Shown piece by piece: positions 1-12,189 of a stretch of DNA of 64,000 nucleotides. Made by a program: the position numbers and the translations under genes. The first letter of the stretch is position 1. The number at the start of each line of letters is the position of its first letter. The DNA comes from Patiria miniata (lineage: Eukaryota; Echinodermata; Asteroidea; Valvatida; Asterinidae), in assembly GCF_015706575.1 (NCBI RefSeq), contig NW_024037063.1, forward strand, positions 19,778,927-19,842,926, in the 5' to 3' direction. The notes beneath the pieces are model-generated. The model worked only from the letters and a program-made list of their open reading frames with translations, was not told the origin of the DNA and did no database searches.

Positions 1-333
1 TTCTCCTGAAGACGGTCAGAGCATACTGACCGGAACGTCGAGTTTATACCTCTGGTTCTTTTCAGAACCATTCTCTTAGTTGAGAAATTATTCGCACATG
101 GTGTTTCCGCAAACCTTTCATTATTTATCTCTCCTAACATTCTGAAGTCAAATTGATTCTAATTTCTCACTCACCCTTATTTTTGTTTCGCCTAAACGAA
201 GTTTTGGGGGACACTTACCAGTCCTAAATTATGTAGGACCGTATCCCCGTATCCCCCTGTGACCGTATGTATGTTAAAGTTAAGGTAAAGTTTTTGGGGA
301 AAAAAGGTATAACTTCTAGTTCTACATGCTTTC

Positions 334-598
334 ATGGATTTTGATGACACTTACATGCAGTGACCCTTGGATGGAAAGACACAATTCTTCATCGGCTTAG
401 TGAGGTCAAAGGTCATGTAGGGGTCATTAGAGGTCATTGTTCAAAGATGCTTCAAATCTTTCTTTGTCTACGGAAAGTGATGAATTTCAATGTAACTTGG
501 ATGGAGTGATCCTTGGGTGGGGGTTCATGACAGCTCTTCCGAAGTTGGGGGTGAAAGGTCATCTAGGGTCATTTGAGGTCATTGTTTTAAAAATGCAC
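334..598. repeat. direct repeat, two units of about 140 bases
   Basis: GGTCAAAGGTCATGTAGGGGTC-ATTAGAGGTCATTGTT (about 405-450) recurs as GTGAAAGGTCATCTAGGGTC-ATTTGAGGTCATTGTT (about 550-588), each preceded by GATGANTTTNATG and an ACTTGGATGG-like block. GGTCATTNNAGGTCATTGT is a familiar word in echinoderm repeats. Confidence 0.65.
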
Positions 599-3339
599 AC
601 TATGTGACTTTTTTTTAAGAACACAAAACATATAGGGATCGATAGGGGGAAATGGCGACGCGCGATCCGCGGACCACCTTGTTCCTCGAGACACTACTCT
701 GTGCTTTATAAACGCGTAGTGATTTGACAGCATCCCTACCTAGTAATGCGGTCGAGTAAATAAAAATGATCATGAGTCATATTTACCGTCACCCACTCCT
801 TTAACCCTGTAAACAACACGGCGGATTCAAATGGAGAAGCCGCCGGTTGTAAGGCCAACTCTCTCCCACAAAAAAACTCCAGTCAGTATTACCGATTTCC
901 TTCCTGAGTCGAAAAATTAGAACGGGCGATAATATTCGAGGGTCCTCAATCTCTTGCCCTCTGGACCCGACCGAGGCCTCTTTACTCACCACAGTAGTCA
1001 TGTCGAGTGCTACCGTCAAATTTCTGGCTCCAAAAAAAAGCACGATTTTTTTCCCGTCCCTTTTTGCCCTGGAAACTGTTTCATGATCGAGTTGATAAAT
1101 TTTCGGCACGCTTCGCTTTGTTCTCTGTGTAAGTTGGCGCAGCGACCGTAAACATAAAAACGAGGCGTCGGGTGCCCTGACTCTTTGGTATACGGCAATT
1201 ATGCAATCATGCTTCGGGGCCCAACTATGACGTCAAAAATCTGCGTTTCAAAAATCTGAAAAGCTATACGAGATAACTGTATATTAATGAATCGTTCTTG
1301 ATGTGTTGATGAATATGATAATGAAAATAGATAAAAGGATAGAATACCGATAGACCAATAAGATTTGAGAACAGAACTCGTGCCTTATTTGTGGTCATAA
1401 CCACTAAGTGCATGTAACCTCTAAGTTGCAGTTACCTTTGAAGAGAACTAACGATTGTCTGCGATCTAACTTATACTCCGTTTAGAACATTTTAACATTG
1501 TTTGAGAAAGTCTGTGATCGGTTACAATCTCACATTAGATGTCGTGGAAATGTCAAATTTATGTCTGAGCGGGAATGAACATGCATGATATCTAAAAAAT
1601 AGAAAATAAAAAAAAATATAAGATACCGGAGGAGTTATAATGTGTTAAAACGTTCAAGCAGTGTTTCAGCCTAACTGTTCTAAGACAGAACCAGCATCTT
1701 TTGCTTTTCCTTTCCGCATTCATATGAAAACAAAGATAGAGGGCGCTCTGCTCAGAAGTTGAAGATTAATGTATGGCAAATGGCTCTGGAAAAGGTTTTC
1801 AAAAATGTATTCGACACCGTCATGAAAAACAATAGTCCTGAGATCTGAATTCTGCTTGTGAGACCGCTATTCGTTTTCGTATTTGGTTCCGAATTTTCTC
1901 GTTCAAGACACTGCAAGGACTGGATGGTCAAGGTTATGTTGTCACAAAAGGGTTTGTAGAATTGTAGGGGCCGGGCTTGTGAATCTGGTAGGCGGCACTT
2001 ATTCCAGTAGTTGATAGAAATTACCTTTTTTATCATGTGTAAAAACCAAAATAACAGTTTATACTGTTGTGAAGATTTACCGCATTGCAGTTACTCGCAT
2101 GTTTCGGTATTTCCACAGACGTTTGTTGAACAAGTTTAAACCGGCAATATCTATTTTATCATCAAAATCCGAGAACACATCCAGTGCACAACACTAACAA
2201 ATCCACTCAAATAAAAAAGAAAGAATGAACACCGACGTCCATTAAAGTTTCCACTCCTTGAACCATTTTTCACCCCTTGGGCCGAAGAACTCCAGAAAAT
2301 CAATGCTTGGTATATTAATGCGCAGTGCTTTTTATGTGACAAGGGTGAAACCATAAACCGCGCTAAAAATCTCTTTGGGTGAGCGCTCTCTGAACGACAG
2401 CGTGAAGTATCCAAGCTGGAGGGCCCTCGGGCCCCACCACGTGATGCCGTGAAGGAGGGACTCGAATGGGTTTTCCGGTAAATCAAACCTCGAAGTCCAC
2501 GAAAGGAAACAACGCGAGGGCAGCGCGCCCTAGCCGGCAGGCGCGGCGCGCGAAGCCACGCTGGCTGGCTCGGAGCTCAAGCCCGTGCCGTGGTTTGAAC
2601 ACAGGCTCAAACTCCACGTATGAACTCTACTCTTTTCAGGTCTCTACGTGTCACGAATTCTAAACGTTTCTGATGTGGACTTGTTCTCTTTCGCGCCCTT
2701 TCTTTGCATTGCTGTCCAAATTCCCGCCCTTTTTGTGGTACTAATCTGTCGCCTATATGAGATTTTCCGTCTTGGCAATGAGTAACCACAGTTTGGACGT
2801 TTACACCACTTTCACACTTTCCTTGCTTGACAGTCTTTCTTGTATGGACATTTTTGGGCCAGGGGCCCTTCGGTCATCTTTAATGGACACCGACTCCGTC
2901 GCGTGGTATGTTTTATTCAACGGCACGCGTCCTCAGGATCAATTTACCTGGCCAAAATTGGCATCCCTTTGATATTTGATAAGGCCGGCTATATCGAGAG
3001 CATCATCGTTGGTAGATAACAGCCAAATCCACCGTGACTTAAGAAACGAAAATAAACACTTTGGTAGGAGAGGTGCAAGTGATAAAACATCAGAGTAAAT
3101 GAAGATTAAGGCATTTTAATTTCAGCTTGAACACGTACTGCCTGAAATATATTGACCTGCCTGTCGCATGCCGCAGATAGTAATTGGAAATTTGCAGAGG
3201 ACTCCCAGTTTGCTTAGATGAAGATACTAGATTAGATACTGGATTATTGTGTCACAATTACATCTTGGCAAACAGTGTCATTTGTGTATACCTGGCAAGA
3301 CGCTAAGACTGCCTTGCTTCTGCTACTCGTCATTTTGTC
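599..3339. other. non-coding stretch, nothing recognised
   Basis: Open frames here are under 115 codons, lack recognisable motifs and occur on both strands at once. A GC-rich patch at about 2400-2600 includes AGCCGGCAGGCGCGGCGCGC but has no coding or promoter signature I can name. Confidence 0.5.
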
Positions 3340-3615
3340 ATTTGTCATAGTTAGTTTAAATGCTGGTGTAGATGTGATTGTCATTCATCGTCATTGACTT
3401 CTCCATTGCCAAAGTCGTCTAAAAGTTGCATTGTCGTTGTCATTTTGTGTCATTTGCAGTGGCAATTGACGTGGACGTCATCATCTTTACCATAATGACC
3501 TATCATTAACACGATCATTGTCACCTTGTTGTTTGTGTATACCTTTGTCGTCATTTCTATATGCCAAGTCATCTTCGTCATGACAGTCCCATATCGTTGT
3601 AACTGATCGTCATCG
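3340..3615. repeat. degenerate GTCATTGTCATCGTC low-complexity tract
   Basis: Recurrent GTCATT, GTCGTCATT and ATCGTCATTG words over some 275 bases with no fixed period. Looks like a decayed trinucleotide/hexanucleotide array. Confidence 0.6.
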
Positions 3616-5739
3616 TCATTGTCCCAAGCGTTGCACCCACAGACCCCTGTGCTATGCAATCCTTCATCATGTTACGGACGTTCCTCTGCTTAGCACAGTT
3701 GTCCTCTCTCCTACGTGTACTGACCATGTACTGATCCGTCGCAGTGTACATAGACAGAGTTTGTTTTTATGATAGGCTATACCTTCCGCTAAACCGTTTT
3801 TTAGTAACATCCCTCTACCATCCCCTGTCTTGATCTGCAAACCCGACTTTGACGATTTTCTGTATCTCAATGTAACTCTTTATTGTTTCATGGTATTTTT
3901 CGCTTTACTTCTAAACTACCAACCAAACAATTCTATACATCAAGCAATCGCCTATATAATAGGTGTTTTAAGAAATCGTCTGTCTTTCAGATGTACTCTT
4001 GTTGTGAGATTTGAGGAGTTATTTAGCGGTAAGTTGATCGTGACTAAAATCACTCAAATTACAAATCAGGTGTATTGACTGGGAAAAAATATACGGTAAG
4101 CTCCGGTGTGTTTTTCGTATCGACCATCGATCGAGACTGTTCTCAAGAACTGGAGAAATCAGTCGGTATCTTGACTATTTGTTAAAACATACGCCCTTTC
4201 TTTACCCTGTCCAAACTGGGCTACCGACCCGCCGAAACAAATACCAGTGACAAGGAAGGCACAAATTCCTTCTTGGTGCTAGGTACTTTCTCCCAATCTA
4301 TCCCGCTGTCTCCGAATCTATCCTCAAAGCTTAAACACCATCTTCCTTCCCACTGGATAATCTCTCATCGGTCCCTTCCCGGCTGAGAGGACCTTGCAAT
4401 CTCTTGCCATCTCAACCCTGGAGTCATCCCCTTGAGTGGGCATAAAGACCCCGGCTTATATTTATTAAAACCTACAGATGACCGACCCTAGGCGTTGAAG
4501 AAGATGCTATACGGTCGCTTTGTGGTTCGTCAGGGGGACGATTGGAGAGATGCAAAGCGGGGGGATTCGCTCCACGCGCCCGGGGCGCGTGCTTGTTATA
4601 AATCGAGAGCAGTGAAGTCAGCTGGAAACTGCCGGACATGGTTTGATGAAATCCCGGTCATGTTATACAAAAAAAAAACACACGGAGGGCCCTGTTCATC
4701 AGTGACGCGGGAGGAGGATGGTGGGCGGTCGGTGCGCAAGGCAGGCAGCCACCAGACGGTTTAATTTTGATGAACGGAGACGAGAGGTAGCCCAGAGGCT
4801 GCCCGCGAACCCGTCTTGCTTGAGATGGCGAGGCAAGTTTGGGACTCCGCTATAGGAGATAAACGCCGCGGTGTTGTTCTGTGGTTTGTTCATCCCGACA
4901 GAATGGAATCCGCATTAATAAGGACTTGTACGCCTTGAGATGTTTAGCTACGTACTCGCAGTTTGTCTCGTCTTCGGGCGTGCATAGTTATGCAATATTA
5001 ACACCGCTGCACTCACAAACCGTCAATATTATCAATAAAATATCGACATCTGACAGCTCGAAAAATACACCATAGCAAGCTTTTTAATTTACTAAACTTG
5101 TGACTTGAAACCGTTCAAGAAAATTCAACCCGTACCCTTTTCTGAATAACGTATACTTAAAGGTTTACAAGGAAGTTGCAGATCGCTCGCCCACTTTCTT
5201 CACAGCTGGGTGTTTGTAAAACTGAAATCGATATCAATTAATTGATATTTAGTCAGAGTTTCATCTCACAAGCGTGGGATTTCTCCTGGAAATCCACAAA
5301 CATAACTGTTCAAAAGGTCACAAACAGTGGACGCCTTCGGCCAGAGGCCGCTGTTTTTGCCTCTTCATTGACTCTCTCTGGCATCTTGCTGTCCAAAATG
5401 GCGACTTCCAAACACCAATGATTGGGTTCGACACAAAGTGCCGAACATTATCGCACCTTTGGACAGGTGTTTGGGTTTTTTCAAGCGGGGAACGCATTAA
5501 ATGTGCGATCTTGTCAAATCATTTGGAATGAGCAAAGGTGACATTGTTGAGATTCGGATATAATAATGTTTTCCAGGTTGTTGTTATCGACTATTCTGGT
5601 GATCTAAGAATCCAGCTGGCATTACGCTCGTGTACGCACGTCGCTTTCTTAATTTGGGGCGGGTGAAGTGGCATTTCTACGGGGGCATCGTGGTTCCAAC
5701 TCAAGCCCCCACCAAAACAGGATGCTTGAATCAGAACTA
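3616..5739. other. non-coding stretch, nothing recognised
   Basis: No supported exon or repeat family. Short CpG-rich patches near 4540-4620 and 4700-4810 could be conserved non-coding DNA but show no specific element. Confidence 0.45.
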
Positions 5740-5995
5740 AGTAAAGTCTGTTACGAGCCAATATGGCTCATCATACCGGCGTTTATCTCCGGGTTCAGTG
5801 GCATCAAATGACCGAGAATATAATGTTCCCCCTGGATGGCATGCTAATCCATCACAGGTAATGCTAATGCCGTGGACACAGGCAAGTTGGGATGAAGTGG
5901 CTTGCCCAAGGACACAACATATGACCAGCAGGTAGATTCGAACCCCTGACCATCTGATCATGAATCAAGGACCCTAACCACTAAGCCATACTCCC
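5740..5995 (-). mobile_element. SINE family D-like, tRNA-headed copy
   Basis: On the minus strand: TATGGCTTAGTGGTTAGGG (A box), GGGGTTCGAATC (B box), then GTGTCCTTGGGCAAGCCACTT. It shares the CTTGGGCAAG-CACTT block with the 21570 copy but has a different 3' part ending in GTATGATGAGCCATATTGG. Confidence 0.8.
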
Positions 5996-6932
5996 CTAAT
6001 CATTACGTCAAAAAAACAATCTGTTTGTTTATCACTATCGTGTATCCTTTGCCAATTGATCCATTACCATCAGGTGATATTTTGGTATACATTTTTCATA
6101 CATTTTGTAAACACCCCCCCCAAAAAAAAAACAATGTGCTTTTAACCTGTTAGTTGCGTGGCCGTAATTTATCTGTGAATTCTCCCACCACAATACCATT
6201 GCCGTGTCGCAATTCAAATCGTAAAATTAACTTGACTTATATGTCTCCTTTGTTCAGTTTAATTTACAAAGGCCATTTCATCCTATGACCCATCCAACAA
6301 TAATGATTTACACCGTTTTCAACTGCGAAAATCTAATGTAAGCAACTAAAGACGCGCACTCATTTCTTCTCTTGCCCCACATTCGCATCCTCTTCGTGTT
6401 CTCCCACTGTACATCCGCACTCAGCCCACACGGATGCTCCTCTCTAAATGCTTAAACACACATTTGTGGTGTGATTAAATATGTCTCGGGAGCCCGTGAT
6501 AATCACGAAGACCCGCCATTATTACTACTTCCCTCCCGTCCCCGACAATCGCACGGGTGATCTGCAAACTTCCCTTCGCTCGTTGTGCAATTTCACGCCT
6601 GGGCGACTTTTTCATTACTTGTTTTGCCTGGGGCGAGTTTCTCTCTCGTACATTTTTTCTCTCTCTTCTTTTCTCCTATTTTTCCAATTCCCCAATTTTT
6701 TGTTCAATTCCTGCCCTCAGCAGCTGCAGGTGAGGCAGATGAATATGATGGGAAATCGCAGGGATGTGGGGACAGTTAGCCTCGTTCCTGAAATACTGTT
6801 GCAGATGCTTATCTACTTGGTATTTACGAAAGTAAATGCTATGACAGTATGTGTGTCCTCACAGAAGGCATCAGTGTATTGTAAGCCATGAGTCGTTTGC
6901 AAGGTGGTTTGAAAATGACGTTACACTATACC

Positions 6933-7146
6933 CACTCTAAAAAAGTTTCGGTCAGATTTGCGCGGAATCTGGGTCATATTTTACCCGATACGTTTCCGGG
7001 TCAAATGACACTTTTCCGTGTCACTTCTCCGGATCATTTCCGGGCCAATTTAAACCTTAACATCAGTGTCATTTTGACCTGGAAGAGTATCAGGTGAAAT
7101 GTAACACGAATTCTATGTAAAATCTGACCCGCGACTCTTGAGAGTG
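6933..7146. mobile_element. small MITE with CACTCT tips
   Basis: Inverted ends CACTCTAAAAAAGTTTCGGTC and a right end ending CTTGAGAGTG, each followed inward by a GTCAGATTT match. The interior has repeated TTTCCGGGTCA-like words, resembling subterminal transposase-binding repeats. Target duplication not clear. Confidence 0.55.
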
Positions 7147-7507
7147 TGGCAGGTATCGGCCACCTGATAGATTCTCACGTAAATGGACTAGATAACTTAC
7201 ACGGTAACCACGCAACAATTAGTCTTTCATTTGGAATTGCGACTTCTATTCTGTTCAAATGCGGATTTTGTGAAAAGAGCGAATGCTTTCTTTCATTGTG
7301 TGATGTATACAGTCATGTGTCTTATCTGATCACTGTGTTAGCTTGTCCACATCAGTCATTTTGGACGGCATAAGCAACAGTTTCATCCCATAAAAAAAAA
7401 ATCGAAAAGAAAGGACATTCGGGAGAAAGAACTGTGTTAATATGAGTATGAAAATGTAATGTCAGAACAAAATTTTTATCAATCTTTTTATCTTTTATAC
7501 TTTTTCT

Positions 7508-7810
7508 GAAATTAGGAACTTGATATAACTCCACAAAAAAACATGGACAGCATTAAGTCCTTTGTATAGTTTTGAAATGACGAACTTGATATAACTCCAC
7601 AAACATGGACAGCATTAAGTCCTTTCTAGTTCTTAAATGACGAACTTGATGTAAAATCCACAAACATGGACAGCATTAAGTCCGTTCTAGTAAATGAAGA
7701 ACTTGATATAAATCCACAAACATGGACAGCATTATGTTCTTTCTAGTTCTTAAATTAGGAACTTGATTTAACTCCACTGGACATCATGTAATCCTTTCTA
7801 GTTCTTGTTT
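7508..7810. repeat. tandem repeat, about five units of about 60 bases
   Basis: Unit: GAACTTGATATAACTCCACA, AACATGGACAGCATTAAGTC, CTTTCTAGTTCTTAAATGA. Units begin near 7517, 7580, 7643, 7698 and 7760. The last is the most diverged. Non-coding. Confidence 0.9.
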
Positions 7811-8230
7811 GGTTCTAGTATTGAGGTTTTATCGTAAAATAAAGGACAGTTGCATATTTCAGTTGAGTTGAAGGCGTTACCAAAGATACCACAGAAACAA
7901 ATACAAAGTTTGGTCTGTCGGTAAAAACAACATGCTGTTTGAAGACAACATGTTGTAAAAAATTTAGTAAAATGCCCCTAGAAATCACATTGAGCATAAC
8001 GTGAATGAATTCCTCGCATAACTGCTGCATAATCCAGTTATGACTGGGACAGTACACGCTTGAGTGAACGGCCAAACGCACCGTCTTTCATGCATGGCTG
8101 CGTCCAGCTCACGTACTTGGGCTGTTTGTTGGGCCAATCAGCGATGATCGTCTCCTCAAGGTCGGATCGTGTGGAGCCGCGACCAACACTTGACCTTCAC
8201 CCAAAACGCGCCGACGCGTCTTGGCCATCA

Positions 8231-8685
8231 TGTTCAGTGGAGCGTGACATGCAGGTCTCGCGACTTCACGTTTGCTTGCGTGATTTCTTTGCGAATTCAT
8301 GTTTATTTTCGTGGAAAAAAGCATTGTGTTAGCCCCCCCAAAACGACTAGTTTGACAATTTTCTATTCTTAGACTTTACTGCGGTCGTGAATTGGGCAAT
8401 GTTAATTTGAGTAATTCGGGTTTGACAGTGGCATAAATTGATTCTTGACCAGTTTGTTCAGTAGAGCGTGACATGAAGGTCTCGCGAGTTCACGTTTGCT
8501 TGCGTGATTTCGGTGCACTTCACGTTTACTCTGTCCTTGCTCTATGAATACAGCATCATGTTACCCCCAAACCGACTAGTCTGACAATTGTTTATTCAGA
8601 TACTTTACTGCGGTCGTGAATTGGGCGATGTTAATTTGAGTAATTCGGATTTGGTATAGTGGCATAAATTGACTCCAATATATCG
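8231..8685. repeat. tandem duplication, two units of about 228 bases
   Basis: TTCAGTGGAGCGTGACATGC (8231) recurs as TTCAGTAGAGCGTGACATGA (8458). Both continue through TCACGTTTGCTTGCGTGATTT, ACTTTACTGCGGTCGTGAAT and GTGGCATAAATTGA. The second half of the unit is better conserved than the middle. Confidence 0.9.
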
Positions 8686-11374
8686 GTTGTCCTATGCCCA
8701 CTTCACCAATGTTTGTTATTATGGCTTCAAAAGTTTGTTAGGTTGATTGAAGTTTTTTAGGTCTGTGTGTGCGTGCGGCCTCGAGGATCAACTCGTTGGC
8801 ATTTGGCCAGTAGAGAGAGGAAAAACAAGAGAAACCAGCGTGTGAAACAGTTAATTAAAAAGAAAGCAGTGACTTCGCCTGAGAAAGCACGCCCCAGCCC
8901 TCCCATCGGATATTAGTGATGTTAGCAGGAAACCCACTGAATGAGACCGACATTGGAAAGATGAAAGATAAACAATTAATAAAAGCGGTTCTCCCGCCAT
9001 CACCGGAATGGCCGTGAGAGCTACAGTCAGACTTATTGCTGCAATGTCTTTGTAGACTCGGCCCAAATATTATCAGTTGAACGAACGCTTGATTGGGGAA
9101 ATCGGCGAATTGAAAAAAAAATCGGGAGATATTTTGAAGATAAGCATGACTTGCCATTTTCCCTCTTCATTGCCTCTCCTCGCAATCATTCCTGAAGTCA
9201 CCCGAAACATTTGGCCCTTAATCAAAAGTAGACAGAAGGAATGACAGTTAAAGAAACTGGCCGAATGTTTTGTCAAAAACCCGACCGGACCATGATCCGC
9301 AATCATCTTCACGTCAACGGGTCGCTGATACCTAATCCCCCGCCGAATTAAAACGACGATTGGCCCGGGCCCCGGTCCGCTTCGATTAAGGGGAAAATGA
9401 ATGCTCGGTGTTCGGTTTGAAGTTTCGCTGAATTGTTTTTTGTAGTCATTCTGCCCAAGACATCTGAGAAAAAAAACCATTTGAGGAATGAGTAGCAATA
9501 GCATGTCATCTGTCTTCGGTTGAGACATTGAACCCAAAAAAGTTCTAGGACAGAGTATCATTTCCAGCAAACCACACTTCTTTGTATTAAAAGGTGAATA
9601 TTTGAAGTTTCTTGTTAAAAAAAAAAAAAATGTGTGTCATTCGTAAAACGACATTTTTTTATTTTTTTGGTAAAATGTAAATGTAAACGTAAAATATATG
9701 CAGTGGGAAACAAGAGTTAAATTGTTAAAAGTTGTCTTAAAGGTACTGTCTCATAATGGAAAGCCTTCGACTTATAAAAGAGCCCTCTCGTGTGAAGATC
9801 AGAGTAACGAAAAGCGCCCTCTTGTGAAAAACATTGTATTAAACAGTGCTCTCTGGAGGGAGAACGGAATAATGAATGCCCTCTTTTGAGTTACATTCTG
9901 GAATGTTTTTCATGTAGTGTCCACAGTCGCTTCGGCTGTACCGGTATGTTTCTTTTAATTGGTTTACTCTTTTTCTGTGTAGATAGCAATAAGAACATTC
10001 AGATTTTCAATTGACGCGTGATCAGTCATTACGTTGACCTATGGTGATTTCGTACTTCAAGAAATACTTCAAAGCTTAGAATAACTTCGTAGATGTTGTT
10101 TTTAATATCACTTTGATTGCATGTTGTGAACGGAAGGATTCCTCAAGGAAACATAACGTCCAATTGCAGACCAGACATTTAACCAGTCCGATTTGATTTC
10201 ATCAATTACTCTCACACTAATCCTGAAGGGGATCATTCGTCAGCACTTCACTTCACAGCTCTGCAATATTCATCTGACAATATTACTCATTTTGAGGATC
10301 TTCAGCTCATCCAAAATTAATTTGAAAACCTTCAATCTCCTTTTACTCCCTATGAATTGCCACAGATATTTTGTATTACTCTTTTGGAAGACGAGTTGTG
10401 ATTCAGTCTGTGAAATGACTTAAACCTACAGGCTTGAGGTAATTGTCGTTTATAGGTCAATCATCTGTCAAGAATTTCAAATACATACTTAGCTAAGAAG
10501 AAGTCTGTAAAAAACAAACTTCTCGTGCAAAATGTTATGATGAACTGTCTTGCAAAAAAAAGGTGTGTGTCCTTCATGCCACCTGCTATGTAAGCTGGCG
10601 GATCTGCCCGGACCTCACGTTCGGAATAATTTCCGTCAAACAAAAATTCTGGTGCAAAATGTTATGAAGAACTGTCTTGCAAAAAAGATGAGTTCGTAGA
10701 CGCGGATAAAGTCATGTGAAAAATTAACTTCTCTAACGAGGAAATGTTAGTTGTATGGTGGTGAAAATGTCTTCTCAGCGTTTCGGGGAGTTTGTTTTGT
10801 CCTTCAGGAAAATACTGGACTGTAGTAATGCTTGAGGTCCTTGAAAGTACTGGATTTGAATCGGCTTCGATTGGATATCGATAGTGGCTGTCCAGAATGG
10901 CGTTGTTGAATCAATAACAGTAACAGCTTTCTGGTTATTTGGTTTCGAAGACAAACAGGCTTAAATTGAGAAAATCATATGCATTTTTTGTTTGCTTGTT
11001 TGTTGGGCTGTTGGTGGTTGGTAGGTTTTTTGTTTGTTGTTGTTTTTGTGGAGAAAACCACACGCAATTTTCCAGTAGGACTATCATCAATTTCCTTGAA
11101 AAGACACAAGATTTGCTACGCATTTATGCGACACTAATGTATAGAAGCTTTAGATTTTTGTTTTAGTGGTTGTGACCCTCCAAATGCACGGCGATGAAAT
11201 AAAATCGCGTTCTTCAAAAACTCAAGAAGCAAAAATTGTCAAGAGGTTCTCAGTCAACTCGCAGACTCCTCACATTAACATCAAGTATTTCCGTGAGAGG
11301 TTGTTGTTGGCAGTGATTGAATATTTTGTTTCCGATTTTTTTGTTCGACTAAATTTCCTGACAGTTTCCGATAC
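8686..11374. other. non-coding stretch with small repeats only
   Basis: Contains three or four GCCCTCT words about 25-45 bases apart (9776-9890), and a duplicated TGCAAAATGTTATGANGAACTG at 10528 and 10654. The long minus frame at 9570-9073 has no recognisable domain and biased composition. Confidence 0.45.
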
Positions 11375-11610
11375 ATCTCGAAAAGTTTCGAATATCCCTG
11401 AAAATGTCTGAGAAAACAATTACCGGTGAATTCCGGAAATCTTGAAAAGTTTCAAAATATCCCGGAGGGTTTCGAATGGTCTCAAACGATAGGAAATATC
11501 CCAAACAATTTCGATATATCCCGAAAAGTGTCGAATTATCACGAAATGTAACGAAACGTCCCGAAAAATTGCGAAATATCCCGAAAACCTTCGAAATATC
11601 TAGTAATCGT
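11375..11610. repeat. degenerate satellite of about 20 bases, TTTCGAAATATCCCGAAAA
   Basis: Words such as AGTTTCGAATATCCCTG, AAAGTTTCAAAATATCCCGG, AATTTCGATATATCCCGAAA and ATTGCGAAATATCCCGAAAA recur about ten times with small length changes. It ends 70 bases before palindromic MITE copy 1. Confidence 0.8.
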
Positions 11611-11677
11611 CTTCAATACTGGGTACCTTTTACGAAACAAATGTAGGCCTACAACCAAACACAGATGCAAATCTATA

Positions 11678-12188
11678 CAGGGTGAGTAAAAAAAAACCGA
11701 AACCCAAATGTCGGGACCATTGTTTTAGTGAAGTTCTGCATGTAGCACTTTCAAAATCTAGGATATGAAAGCCCAATTCATAAGCCTTCTTTTAGTGCAA
11801 GAATCATTCAAATCACTCGTACTTTTTGAGTTACGGAATTTTAAACACATCCACCGTTTTAAAGTTCTGTCCACGGATCACAAAAATGGTAAGTGTTCTT
11901 TTCAGCAAAACGAAAACAAATCACATAGGGATGTGTGTGAATCGTTTTCGTTTTCCTGAAAGAACGCCCACCCTTTTGTGATCCGTGGACAGAACTTTAA
12001 AATGAAGTTGTGTTGAAAATTCCGTAACTTAAAAAGTACATGAGTGATTTGGATGATTTTTGTACTAAAAGAAAGCTTATGAATTGGGCTTTCATATCCT
12101 AGATTTTCAAAGTGCTATATGCAGAACTTCACTAAAACAATAGTCCCGACATTTGGGTTTCGGGGTTTTGTTTTTTTTACTCACCGTG
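11678..12188. mobile_element. palindromic MITE family A, copy 1
   Basis: 511 bases flanked by TA on both sides, with CAGGGTGAGT at the left end and ACTCACCGTG at the right. The two halves are reverse complements of each other with only scattered mismatches, from the tips to a centre near 11930, so the element is one long inverted repeat with almost no loop. TA duplication and the CAGGG tip suggest a Tc1/mariner-type mobiliser. No coding capacity. Other copies are at 44551 and 58649. Confidence 0.9.
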
Positions 12189-12189
12189 T

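Noticed and set aside
7508..7810. possible CRISPR array
   Set aside because: Units are contiguous tandem copies without unique spacers, and the DNA is animal nuclear sequence.
9073..9570. 165-codon minus-strand open frame
   Set aside because: No recognisable domain, biased composition (poly-F, I, L from A/T-rich DNA), no splice or promoter support; likely chance.
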